This document shows, piece by piece, positions 8,943 to 18,500 of a DNA stretch of 64,000 nucleotides. Every line of letters begins with the position of its first letter. The stretch's first letter is position 1. The translations under genes were made by a program, and so were the position numbers. Origin of the DNA: Poriferisphaera corsica (GTDB lineage: Bacteria > Planctomycetota > Phycisphaerae > Phycisphaerales > Phycisphaeraceae). The notes under the pieces are model-generated. The model was not told the origin of the DNA. It saw only the letters and a list, made by a program, of their open reading frames with translations, and ran no database searches. The stretch is taken from contig NZ_CP036425.1 in assembly GCF_007747445.1 (NCBI RefSeq), forward strand, positions 310,001 through 374,000, in the 5' to 3' direction.

Positions 8943-10613
8943 TTATAGTTTTTGTATTGATTTTGTTATTATAGAATCCGTTTCTTTGTTTTTATGGATT
9001 TTAGAAAAATTAGATATTGGGAGTACCGATCTCCATGAACTGCCTATACGAATACTGTCAAATTGCCATGGGCCAGCGCCAGCTTCGCTTAATAAGCGAA
9101 TTTTTTGACAATCAAAGTAGGTTTTAATTTTTGCATTTGGTTTGATCGGTTCATCATCGATGACGGTTGGATCAAAATATATGCGGATATTGTCAAGCCC
9201 GGCGGCGGCATCAATTCTAATTACAAACAGATGAATATTATTATCAACTGGTATTGCTTCTATCGCACTGGTGTTAGGATCCGCATCAAGAAGTGTGGGG
9301 TGACCATCACGAAAATCTAGTGAAAAATTATCATAACCCGGTACTTTGCCAACCAATAACGAGCGGTGGTGAAGCTGATGAATAGACAGACCGGCTAGAC
9401 CATTAGGGCTTCCGTTTTGAGAGCGTACCAGCCAGCTGATATATATCGGTTTGTTGAAGGTACCTAATGTACCATTAGATTTTAGTAATCCGGCTCTCCC
9501 AAAGGGACCAGAGAGAGAGGTGTCTAGATTAACCCAGACAGGGTAATCGGGTTTAGTAAGAATCGAACCTTGTATTGATTGAAGATTTGGGAATTCAAGC
9601 GATTGGTCAACAATGGGATTTTCTTCTTGAATATATCTTAGGCCCATTCCAGAATCGAAATGGAAACTGGCAAGATTATCTGAAGCTTGAGAATATTTAG
9701 GTTTTGATGGCGTATTGTAAAATTGTGTGTGTGTTGTTCTAGTCGTTTTACCATCAATGATCACTGCTTCGCCTGCTTGGACAGTTTGAATAGTTATGCC
9801 TGACTTAATAGTTGCGGTGCCACGTAGTGCGTAAATTTCTATAGAATTGTTTGGTTTAGTTTTGATTGCAATCTCGGCCATTGAGATTTCAATTGCTACT
9901 GTGTCTATTTCGATTGTAAGCTGGTTATCAATTGATTGTGACGAGCACATCATTGTGCCATGTTCTAATTTGAAATAATTTTCCGATATTGCAGAAAATT
10001 GAGCAGGACCGGTTAAAAAAACGCTTGTATGGTCTGTGATTTTTAGGCGAGCGATACCTGCTATAAGTTCGATTGTGCCATTCGAAATATTCGTACCCTT
10101 AAATAGTGTGATATCATGCTTTTTTTGTGTGGTTGTATGTTGTATTAGACGGGCATCTAGTGAGTAATCAGCAAGAATAATATTTGAGAAGTTGTCGGTT
10201 GATTTGAGATTTTGGCGATTTATTTGTCGGTGTGGAGACAAACCCACAATACCAAGAAATAAACTAAAAATGATAATTGCAGCGGCAGTAGCGTACTTCG
10301 TCAATTTGTAATTGGTAGGAGGCAAATTGCGATTGTGTTCTTGTTTAAGATTTATTTCAGAAGGATAATCGTAAAATTGGTAGTGCTTCGAAATGGTCTT
10401 TGTATCACTAGGCTGCTTGTCTATTTGTGAATAACATTCCCAGTTGAGCAAAGTGTGTGTTTGAAGGTAATAGATATAATATTCACGATAAAATTTTGAA
10501 GAACTGAGAATGTTCTCTAGTTGTCTGATCTGTTGAGTCGTTAAATTATCATCCACCAGATCTGTGAGAAGGGTTTGTAGTTCCTGTAATTCTTTATCGT
10601 TTTTCCGTTGCAT
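8943..10613 (-). CDS. FecR-domain anti-sigma-like membrane protein with LamG-like C-terminus
   Basis: Single-pass membrane protein of 556 residues. It has a cytoplasmic N-terminus (1-105, with a possible sigma-binding helix region LQTLLTDLVDDNLTTQQIRQ), a transmembrane helix at about 106-126, and a FecR-like beta domain (about 150-300, including FKGTNISNGTIELIAGIARL and GTATIKSG). A jelly-roll-like region (about 330-530) ends in WQFDSIRIGSSWRSVLP, typical of planctomycete FecR/LamG proteins. Its ATG directly abuts the TGA of the sigma factor gene (TGAATG), so translation is coupled. It most likely holds the partner sigma factor inactive until a periplasmic signal arrives. Codon use is A+T-rich. 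Confidence 0.8.
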   Translation of the reverse strand: MQRKNDKELQELQTLLTDLVDDNLTTQQIRQLENILSSSKFYREYYIYYLQTHTLLNWECYSQIDKQPSDTKTISKHYQFYDYPSEINLKQEHNRNLPPTNYKLTKYATAAAIIIFSLFLGIVGLSPHRQINRQNLKSTDNFSNIILADYSLDARLIQHTTTQKKHDITLFKGTNISNGTIELIAGIARLKITDHTSVFLTGPAQFSAISENYFKLEHGTMMCSSQSIDNQLTIEIDTVAIEISMAEIAIKTKPNNSIEIYALRGTATIKSGITIQTVQAGEAVIIDGKTTRTTHTQFYNTPSKPKYSQASDNLASFHFDSGMGLRYIQEENPIVDQSLEFPNLQSIQGSILTKPDYPVWVNLDTSLSGPFGRAGLLKSNGTLGTFNKPIYISWLVRSQNGSPNGLAGLSIHQLHHRSLLVGKVPGYDNFSLDFRDGHPTLLDADPNTSAIEAIPVDNNIHLFVIRIDAAAGLDNIRIYFDPTVIDDEPIKPNAKIKTYFDCQKIRLLSEAGAGPWQFDSIRIGSSWRSVLPISNFSKIHKNKETDSIITKSIQKL

Positions 10614-11135
10614 TCAATTAGCCTCTTTCAAGTCAATTTGTTGCTGAATGCAGTGAAGCAATGTATGACGCACTCGATGTAGAAGGCTTTTAATTGCATT
10701 CGAGGAGGTTTTCATTTCAGTTGCGATATTTGTAAGCGGGGTGTCTTGGAAATATCGACGATGCACTATCTTTCGATGTTTGTCTGGTAGTTTTTGGAGA
10801 CAGAGAGAGAGTGCGTTTGCTCTTAAATCGTAATCTTGAAATTGCTCGACCTCTTCAGCTATTTGTATCATGAGTGATTCGTCGAAGAGTAGGCGATCAC
10901 GACCGCGTTGCTTTCGGAAAGCACGTATTTGATTGAGGGCAATCGTAAAGATCCATGCTTGGAAATTTGAGCCGAGGGTGAATGTATCTGCTTTACGCCA
11001 AATTATGAGATTGGTTTCCTGAAGTATGTCTTGTGCATATTCACGATTGCCAACGACAGCGAGAATGTATGAGTACAGCCGCCCTTGGTTTTGGGTGATC
11101 AATAGTAATATCTGATCAAGATTTTCAGGCAACAT
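10614..11135 (-). CDS. ECF-type sigma-70 family RNA polymerase sigma factor
   Basis: Sigma factor of 173 residues with region 2 (YSYILAVVGNREYAQDILQE ... NFQAWIFTIALNQIRAFRKQ) and region 4 (ALSLCLQKLPDKHRKIVHRR ... NIATEMKTSSNAIKSLLHRV). This is the arrangement of the Rhodopirellula/Verrucomicrobium ECF family. It lacks regions 1 and 3. Its stop codon is immediately followed by the ATG of the FecR-like gene, the classical sigma/anti-sigma pairing. The PEP-CTERM genes on both sides are plausible targets, which is inference from position only. A palindrome and a weak promoter lie upstream. Confidence 0.93.
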   Translation of the reverse strand: MLPENLDQILLLITQNQGRLYSYILAVVGNREYAQDILQETNLIIWRKADTFTLGSNFQAWIFTIALNQIRAFRKQRGRDRLLFDESLMIQIAEEVEQFQDYDLRANALSLCLQKLPDKHRKIVHRRYFQDTPLTNIATEMKTSSNAIKSLLHRVRHTLLHCIQQQIDLKEAN

Positions 11136-11158
11136 TTGGGGCTCGATGGTAGGAAGGA

Positions 11159-11189
11159 TTTATACACGGTGTGCTTGCACATATGTAAA
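11159..11189 (-). promoter_or_regulatory. candidate promoter with palindrome upstream of the sigma factor
   Basis: On the minus strand, TTTACA (11189-11184) and TATAAA (11164-11159) are separated by 19 bases, longer than ideal. The spacer contains the palindrome TGTGC-TT-GCACA (11170-11181), a possible operator. The rest of 11190-11390 shows no gene. Confidence 0.3.
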
Positions 11190-11390
11190 TAGTCGAAAGA
11201 GGGGTTTAGTTACGAAATTTACAAAAATTAAATCTCATCCAGACGCTTTACAAAATCCTAATAGATTGGTTGATTTGCTATGACCGAAATGCGATTTATT
11301 TATAGTGTTCTACTTTTTAAAATATATAAGTCATTTGGCTGTTAGTGAATTGCGAGAAATTTGTTTGTATTTATTGAAAATAAGCGCATG

Positions 11391-11412
11391 AAAAAACCGC
11401 TTGAAACAGCGG
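11391..11412 (-). terminator. rho-independent terminator of the split PEP-CTERM gene
   Basis: CCGCT / AGCGG stem with a 6-base loop, followed on the minus strand by six T. It lies 29 bases past the stop at 11441. Confidence 0.75.
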
Positions 11413-11440
11413 CTTAGTGTATCGGTATTTTGGCTACAGG

Positions 11441-13150
11441 TTATACCATTCTGCGGCGTTTGTTGAAGATACATAGTAGGGCGCTGAGTGTGAGTGCAGT
11501 TGTTGGTTCTGGGATGATGCGTAGGACGCCTTGCGAATTAAGTTGGGTTGTATCCCAATCGAGGTTGCTAGTGAGGTTGGGTAGTAGAAGTTGCTCAAAC
11601 TGACCTTGAAAGTTGGTAGCGCTAAAGAGTTGAAAGGTTTGGCTGAGCAATGGGTTGAAGCCATCGAGGAGAAGGATTTCGAGGATACCATCAAGTGTTA
11701 GGTCACCGTTGATATCGAGAGCATCGTACTCTGAACCGATGGTCGTACCCGCGAGTTCCATTTGAGCGGTTGCGTTGTCAGATAGAACGACGTCACCGTC
11801 AACGTTGATTAGACCGGGGCTGTTGCCAGGCGTAAGTTCACCCTCGATGTAGGTTGTACCGCCGCCAGTGATTGAGCCAGTGCCGGAGAACTGGCCAAAA
11901 ATCACAACGGATGCATCGTGGGAGATACGCAGTTCGCTTTGGTTGTCAAAATCATCTTGGATGGTAAGTCTTGCATCACGTGTGACGGTGATAGAACCAT
12001 CGATATTGTTGGTGATGTCTCCGAAGATGACGTGTTGTGTGTCGGCGTAATTCATTTCGCCATAGTTATCGATTGAGGATGCGCGAAAATAGGTGTTGAG
12101 GCCTGTGATGTCACCGTAATTGAGGAGTGAGCCGTCGAAAGTGAGGCGTGAATCATAGATTTCGATGGTGCCGTTGTTGACCGCGCCATCCATGTCGATA
12201 AATAGGTGGTTGTCATCATCAAGGTGAATAACGCCAACTGCTTCATTGATGAAAAGTGAGGTTGTTGGATTCGTTGGCAGGTTGCTTGGGATTTGATCGG
12301 TGATGAGGCCACTGCCGCCGATCCAGCCGGTATTGGTGAGTGTGCTTCCTGCAATAATCTTCATATCTTCATTCATCATCAGATGGCTACCCAGTGGACT
12401 ATTGTCACCGAGAGTATCTGTGTGATAGAAACCAAATGAACCTTTACGAAGGTCGAGCAGTGGTAATCCGCCATGACTGTCGAATTGGTCGACGATGAGT
12501 GTACCGCCGTCAATGGTGAGTTGTTTACTCATGGAAAATTCACCATTGATGAAGAGTATTTTGCCTACACCAAGTTTGTTAAATGAAGTGCTGGAGGTTG
12601 ATTCGTCATCGTATGTCAGCACATCTAGCGTACTGCCCTCATAGATCGCCTGATCACTATTCAGAATGATCGAGCCGGTCTGCCAATTGATTGGGCTTGT
12701 GTCTGGTTCTAAGAAAAGATTATTGGACGTGAGTTGCCCGCCGAAGATGTTGATTGTACTTGCGTAGTTGGTAAAGAGCGTGCCGTTAACGTTTAACTTC
12801 CCGTTATGATAAAGGTCGAGACGGGCGTTATTATTTACACCCATGTTGACTTCATTGTGAACGACAAGCTCGGAGTCTTTGTCGATGATCGTAACATGCC
12901 CACGAGCGAAATCATTATCTACAAAGAGAAGATTAGTTGCTGTTACAGTACCTTCACGAATGGTGAAATTAGCATTACCTGCGTTACCAACGACCAAACC
13001 GTTTCTGACTAAGACTGATGCGTTTTCACCATCAACGGTCATGTGAGATTCATTACCTGCGGCCAATTGAAGACGGATGTTTGAAACCTCAATTTCACCA
13101 TAATCACCAACATAAATGTCACCAGATGAATCAGAACCGTTACCTGTCAT
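11441..13150 (-). CDS. C-terminal half of a frameshifted PEP-CTERM beta-helix protein
   Basis: 569-residue frame without a signal peptide. It has beta-helix repeats and a PEP-CTERM tail: IIPEPTTALTLSALLCIFNK followed by RRRMV. It is colinear with the second half of the intact 1238-residue paralog at 15545-19261. The last 150 residues are nearly the same (for example TSNLDWDTTQLNSQGVLRI in both). Its first ATG overlaps the TGA of the upstream half (ATGA, 13150-13147), and its frame stays open back to 13189, so the two halves read as one gene of about 1260 residues missing one base. Reinitiation at the ATGA is possible, but the product would lack an export signal. Probably a broken gene or a sequencing indel. 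Confidence 0.7.
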   Translation of the reverse strand: MTGNGSDSSGDIYVGDYGEIEVSNIRLQLAAGNESHMTVDGENASVLVRNGLVVGNAGNANFTIREGTVTATNLLFVDNDFARGHVTIIDKDSELVVHNEVNMGVNNNARLDLYHNGKLNVNGTLFTNYASTINIFGGQLTSNNLFLEPDTSPINWQTGSIILNSDQAIYEGSTLDVLTYDDESTSSTSFNKLGVGKILFINGEFSMSKQLTIDGGTLIVDQFDSHGGLPLLDLRKGSFGFYHTDTLGDNSPLGSHLMMNEDMKIIAGSTLTNTGWIGGSGLITDQIPSNLPTNPTTSLFINEAVGVIHLDDDNHLFIDMDGAVNNGTIEIYDSRLTFDGSLLNYGDITGLNTYFRASSIDNYGEMNYADTQHVIFGDITNNIDGSITVTRDARLTIQDDFDNQSELRISHDASVVIFGQFSGTGSITGGGTTYIEGELTPGNSPGLINVDGDVVLSDNATAQMELAGTTIGSEYDALDINGDLTLDGILEILLLDGFNPLLSQTFQLFSATNFQGQFEQLLLPNLTSNLDWDTTQLNSQGVLRIIPEPTTALTLSALLCIFNKRRRMV

Positions 13151-13192
13151 GATATCAGCGGATGACCAGACTCTGGCATTCTTAGCGTACTA
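13147..13192 (-). other. frameshift interval between the two PEP-CTERM halves
   Basis: The upstream frame ends at TGA 13149-13147. The downstream frame opens right after a TAG at 13192-13190, leaving about 40 bases where a single -1 shift (or one missing base) would join them. The joined frame would read YAKNARVWSSADIMTGNGSD. I see no X-XXY-YYZ slippery heptamer here, so programmed frameshifting is unlikely. Confidence 0.7.
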
Positions 13193-15219
13193 AAGCCATT
13201 CGTATTCGTGTTATCACCTTCACCTTCGACAAGCAATTGGGCATATGAATGAGTAGCCATACCTAATCGGATATCATCGTTTGTAGTGAGGTAACTGCCG
13301 TTGAGAACATTGATTTCGACATGACGTCCCTCACCAACACCAGCATGGATACCGTTGATCGCTCGGACGTAAGCGTTGTTTTCTGCGTGAAGTAAAGCAG
13401 ATGTACGCGTATCGAAAGCAACACCTTCGCCAAGGAAGATATTGCTACTAGCAAACATCACGCCTTCATTGGTGACGTTCAATGCGGCGGCACGATTTGC
13501 ACCAATACTGACAAAATTAGAACGTAATACACTGCCTTGTCCATCAATATTAACACGAGCGTTTAAGCTCGGATCAAATTTATTAATATAACTTTGATTT
13601 CCACCGGCTACATATACATCATAAATTAGAGCTTCAGCACCATCTGTAATCGAAAACGTACTATTATCACCGCCTACAGCTAAAGTTGCAGCCTGCATGG
13701 TTGTTTCGTTACCTGTAACTAGCACTTTACCTTGGCCGTATTTATGGTCTGTAAAGCCACCTGCGACAATCTTTTTAGCAATGAAGGTAGCGCCATTTCC
13801 AACCGTCAGATTACCAGTATTTTGGGCTAGACCATTACCAGCCCGTCCAAAGCCGAGATAGATATTTGCGGATTCATCAGTCCAACTTGATCCGATGCCA
13901 TCAACAATCAATTCGCCCTGACCATGTATATTGTTAGAAAGACCTTTGATACCGAAAAAATACGAAGTTGATAATCCGCTGCCATCATCAACGTGGCTAT
14001 AGCTTGCACCATTTAGTACTTCCCATTGCCCATGTGAAGATTGACCAATGGTCATCTGCCCAACAGGGTTGCCCAGCTGCATGCTGGTATTGTCACCGGT
14101 TAGAGTCAATTTGTTTGTGAGCAAAGCGCCTTCTACACCAACAATTAAACTTTGACTGATGTCTGATGTGTTCATGACAAGTTGACCGCCAGACTCAATC
14201 ATGACACTGCCTTGCCCCTTATCCATACCAATAGTCATCTTATCAACGTAAAGTGTTCCGTTGTTAGAAACTGTGACATGACCCTGTGTTTGATCACCGA
14301 TATTCAGCGTGTCCATTCTCATTTCAGCTGAATCATCATCAATCACCAGCTCGCTGAGTGTGCGAGAAGTAAGTGCTGTCGTACCCAAATGGCTTTGGCC
14401 GACATTCGTGATATTTGCTTCAGCTGTTGCGTCAGAGATAACGAGCTGGCCATTCGCACCATCACCAACATTGATCGTGCCGCCATCGTCGGCGTTGGTT
14501 GCGTAAAGTGCTGCACCATTTTCAATGATGACCTCACCTCGTGTGTTTGCTGTTGCATCACTCGTGGATGATGAAAACCCACTTACACCAATCGACAAAC
14601 TACCACGCGTTGTTATTTCACTATTTGCACCAGAGACATTCACCTTCGCTAGGCTTTCCACCGTGTCCGTCGAATCGGTCAATGCAACCAACAAATCACT
14701 TGCAATGAACCTGCCGCTACTACTAATGTTTGCCGTCGCCTTTTGGCTGCCAGTCTTAAATCCAATGATTGGACCCAACAATCCTGAAGATGTCACAAAT
14801 GTGGCTTCATTGGTAATTCGCAGTTCACTATCGGCCCCAATATTGATTCCGGAGAAAGCATCGTTTTTGTAGATTTGCGAATGCACATCATCAATTTCCA
14901 AGACCGAGCCATTCACAAATGTGAAGAAGCCAGAGCTTAACACCGGATTATAGCGATCAAGCAACGGGCCATGGCCCTTATCGATCGTTGTATCAATTAA
15001 CACATGATGACCAGAGATCAAACCCGTCACATCAAAAGGTGCTTCGTTCGTACCCGAACTTTTGTGAAGCCAATTGTCGGCTTGGCTAAAATCTTCTTTG
15101 TCAACCGATCCGGCTGCTTCCCAAATATAAGTGTCAGCGGAGGTTAGTCCACCCATTGTAAAAGCCAATAGCGTTACAGTTGAGTAATTGTGTATGCGCG
15201 TAATAACATTCTCTCTCAT
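13147..15219 (-). CDS. N-terminal half of a frameshifted PEP-CTERM beta-helix protein
   Basis: Frame of 690 residues from the ATG at 15219, chosen because GAAGGG lies 6 bases upstream and a signal peptide follows directly (TVTLLAFTMGGLTSA). The next residues DTYIWEAAGS..DNWLHKSSGT match the start of many autotransporter-like PEP-CTERM proteins. Beta-helix repeats follow (ITDGAEALIYDVYVAGGNQS, LTVGNGATFIAKKIVAGG). It stops at 13147 with no sorting tail. The paralog immediately upstream (15545-19261) continues uninterrupted, which shows what is missing. If expressed alone, this half would be secreted without surface anchoring. Confidence 0.7.
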   Translation of the reverse strand: MRENVITRIHNYSTVTLLAFTMGGLTSADTYIWEAAGSVDKEDFSQADNWLHKSSGTNEAPFDVTGLISGHHVLIDTTIDKGHGPLLDRYNPVLSSGFFTFVNGSVLEIDDVHSQIYKNDAFSGINIGADSELRITNEATFVTSSGLLGPIIGFKTGSQKATANISSSGRFIASDLLVALTDSTDTVESLAKVNVSGANSEITTRGSLSIGVSGFSSSTSDATANTRGEVIIENGAALYATNADDGGTINVGDGANGQLVISDATAEANITNVGQSHLGTTALTSRTLSELVIDDDSAEMRMDTLNIGDQTQGHVTVSNNGTLYVDKMTIGMDKGQGSVMIESGGQLVMNTSDISQSLIVGVEGALLTNKLTLTGDNTSMQLGNPVGQMTIGQSSHGQWEVLNGASYSHVDDGSGLSTSYFFGIKGLSNNIHGQGELIVDGIGSSWTDESANIYLGFGRAGNGLAQNTGNLTVGNGATFIAKKIVAGGFTDHKYGQGKVLVTGNETTMQAATLAVGGDNSTFSITDGAEALIYDVYVAGGNQSYINKFDPSLNARVNIDGQGSVLRSNFVSIGANRAAALNVTNEGVMFASSNIFLGEGVAFDTRTSALLHAENNAYVRAINGIHAGVGEGRHVEINVLNGSYLTTNDDIRLGMATHSYAQLLVEGEGDNTNTNGFSTLRMPESGHPLIS

Positions 15220-15482
15220 TGTTTTCCCTTCCCATTTTCGGAAGTGTTGTTTGGTTGCAATTTGCAAAGTCTCTCTTAGGTAATGACGTATGTAAGTATA
15301 ATTGTGAAGGTCTTAGAATCAAGTAAACCATATTCTAGGTCGTAATTTATAGTACATTCGTCAACAAGTATCTATTTACATAGCCAATAGATTTCATAGA
15401 TAAAATAATTGATATGATTGGTGTTTTATATAATAAACAACCGGTTTCTCTTTTTGTCGTAAATAAAATTAATGTATACAAA

Positions 15483-15516
15483 ATAACAAAGGCTTCATGC
15501 TTGAAGCCTTTGTTAT
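15483..15516 (-). terminator. strong hairpin terminator of the 15545-19261 gene
   Basis: Perfect 15-bp inverted repeat (15483-15497 / 15502-15516) with a 4-base loop, 28 bases past the stop. The following minus-strand sequence TTTTGTA is only moderately T-rich. The surrounding 15220-15544 holds no gene. Confidence 0.75.
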
Positions 15517-15544
15517 AGGAAAATTAAAAGTTTTAATAATGCAT

Positions 15545-18500
15545 TTACACAGAACGTCGATGTTTGATAAAGAGGCAGAGCAGGGCGCCGAGTGTGAGCG
15601 CAGTGGTGGGTTCTGGGATGATGCGTAGGACGCCTTGTGAATTGAGTTGGGTTGTATCCCAATCGAGATTACTGGTGAGGATGGGTAGTAAGAGTTGCTC
15701 GAATTGACCATGGAGGTTGGTGGCATCGAAGAGTTGGAATGCTTGACCAAGCAATGGATTGAAGCCGTCAAGAAGAAGAACTTCGAGGATACCATTGAGG
15801 GTTAAGTCGCCGTTGATGTTAACGATATCGTATTGTGAACCTGCAAGAGTGCCAGCGATTTCCATTTGTGCAGTTGCGTCTTCGGTGAGAACGAGGTCGC
15901 CAGTAATGTCGAGCTGTCCGGGACTATGGCCAGGCGTGAGTGTGCCTTCGATGTAGGTCGTACCACCACCGATGATTGAGCCGGTACCTGAAAGTTCGCC
16001 GAAGATGACAACACTTGCATCATCGGCAATTTCGATTGTTGAATCATTTTGTACATCATCATGAAGTGTGAGACGAGCGCCGCGAGTTACTGTGATCTTG
16101 CCGTTAAGCTCATTCTTAATATCACCGAAGATGAGGTGTTGTGTGTCAGCATAATCCATGTCACCTTGATTGACGATGTTACTTGTACGAAGATGCGTAT
16201 TTAAACCTGTGATTTGACCTTCATTAAGAAGTTGCTCGTCAATATTAATGAGGCCGCCAAACTGCATGAGATCACCACGGTTAAGCAGAGCGCTTTCGAT
16301 AATGAGTTGACCATCAAAAACCTCAATCTTACCTTCGTTCGTCGCATCAAACATATCGATGAATATGCGGTCGTTCTTGTCAAGATGTAATGTACCGTTA
16401 AGGCCGTTATAGAACGTACCATCGCCGTAGCTATAAACGTCATCATGCTCTGGTACTTGATCATTAATTGTACCACTACCACTGATCCAGCCATTGTTGG
16501 TGAATTGACCAGCACTTGCGATCGTTATGCCTTGCTTCAATTCAAGGTGATCACCCAGTACATTGTTTCTATTGCCGATATCAACACCATAGATAAAGCC
16601 AAGCATGCCGCTATTCAGTTGCAGCATTTGTGAACCCATGAAGGCATCGATATCACTCGCAATGAGCGTTCCGCCGTTGAGTGTTAGTTGCTGTGCAAGA
16701 TTGAGCGTTCCATCAACAATCAGCATTTGACCAGCATTCAAATGATTACTGGAGCCAAGCAATTTACTTAAGCCACTGCTGTAATACAGATCCGTACTCT
16801 GTTTGAACATGATCAATCCGCTGTCCCAATGTACATCCGCTCCGTTTTCAATGATGATTTCATTGGTTTGAAGCTCACCGCCCCAGATATTGAGCGTACC
16901 ATTTTCGCCAACGATTAATTGCGTGCCTGCGGCGAGTGTACCGTTGTTAATCAGATCAACGCGGCCATTGCCTGAATCATTCGCATTAGCAGGATTGTAG
17001 CCGATGGATGCTGTTGTCAGGATGTTTAGCTTTGAGTCTTGGCCTTTTACAATGACATGCCCATAGCTATCCATGTTCGTGCCAACAGATAAACTATGTA
17101 CATCCGCTTCACCCTCGTTGATGATAAATTTGCCGTTGCTGTTGTAGCCAACATGCAATTGGGATGCGACATTAAGATCAGCTAAAAAGCCGTCAATGAC
17201 CACTTCCGCTTTACCTGTATTGTCACGACCAACATGCATATCATCCGCGATATTAATCTCACTATGATCACCCATCGTCAGCATCACATCGCCATTGCCT
17301 TCATCGCCAACGTATAAGTTAAAGTCAACATCCAAAATAGAGGCGTTGTTCCATTCACCTTTGATCGCAAGCAATGAGTTGCTCTGATCGCCCTGGCCAA
17401 TAATAACGTAGTTGTGCGCCTCAACAATACTTCCAGAGTTTATCTCGAGTCGTGAATCAAATTTCCTACCTTTACCAATCACAAGATCTGATACAACACT
17501 AAGTTTGGAATTATTACTGAGCTTCGTCACTGCTAGTGCATTACGTGCACCAATACGGTCTTCCTTACCCAACCAGAAGCTGCCAACATCAACAATACCA
17601 CCGTTGTTGATGTTCATCTCAGCAGAATTGCCTTCGCCAACAACGATCGAATTTGCGTTGATATAACCGCCCGCTCCGACATCAACTCTTGGGCTTGAGT
17701 CGAACAAAGAAAAATTATCAATTTCCAAATAATCGACATCAATCTCACCACCGGATTCGACCGTAACTGTCGATCCATCTACATGCACATTGAGAGCTTG
17801 TGCAATCAACTGACTATCCATGCCGCTGATATTCAGATGCCCACTGCCTTGATTACCAACATCAATACGCTCTGCTTGTATCGATCCACCATCAAGCACA
17901 TCCAAATAACCCGTTGTTGCTGTTCCCATGGCAAGCGTAACATGCCCATTCACATCGGTGAACGAACTATTAGCGCCAGAAATAGTCAAGCGGCCAACAC
18001 CGTTGTATGAACCAACACGATAGCTACTTGTTATTGCAGCATCACTACCGAACTGAGCGCCATCTGTAATGGCCCATGTACCATCACCGTTATAACCGAT
18101 GTGCATAGTCGTGCCATCCTGATCGGTTATGCGCATTTCTGTATCCGTGCCACGCAGGATCAATTGATTGTCTTCTCTTGAATACGATCCGATTCGAACC
18201 GCCGCAGCGATGTTATCGAATGAACCTTCGATCGACAGATTACCACCTGAATGCACATCAAGAATACCCAGCCCATCAAACGCGCCAATCGTCAGGGCAC
18301 CTGTTGATAATGATGCAAAATCTTCTACATTAACCACACCCGTCGCGTATGTACCGATCGTAAGTAGATTCGATCTCACAGAACCCGCAGACCCCGACAC
18401 TTCCAGTTGGCCTGTTGCGAATTTAGTTGCGAAGCCGGATGATGTTGATGAGGACCCAACATACAAATCATTAGAATCCAGCGTTGCATTATCAATGATC

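Noticed and set aside
13147-13192. Programmed -1 frameshifting between the two PEP-CTERM halves
   Set aside because: No slippery heptamer or downstream pseudoknot was seen; a simple one-base indel is the better explanation.
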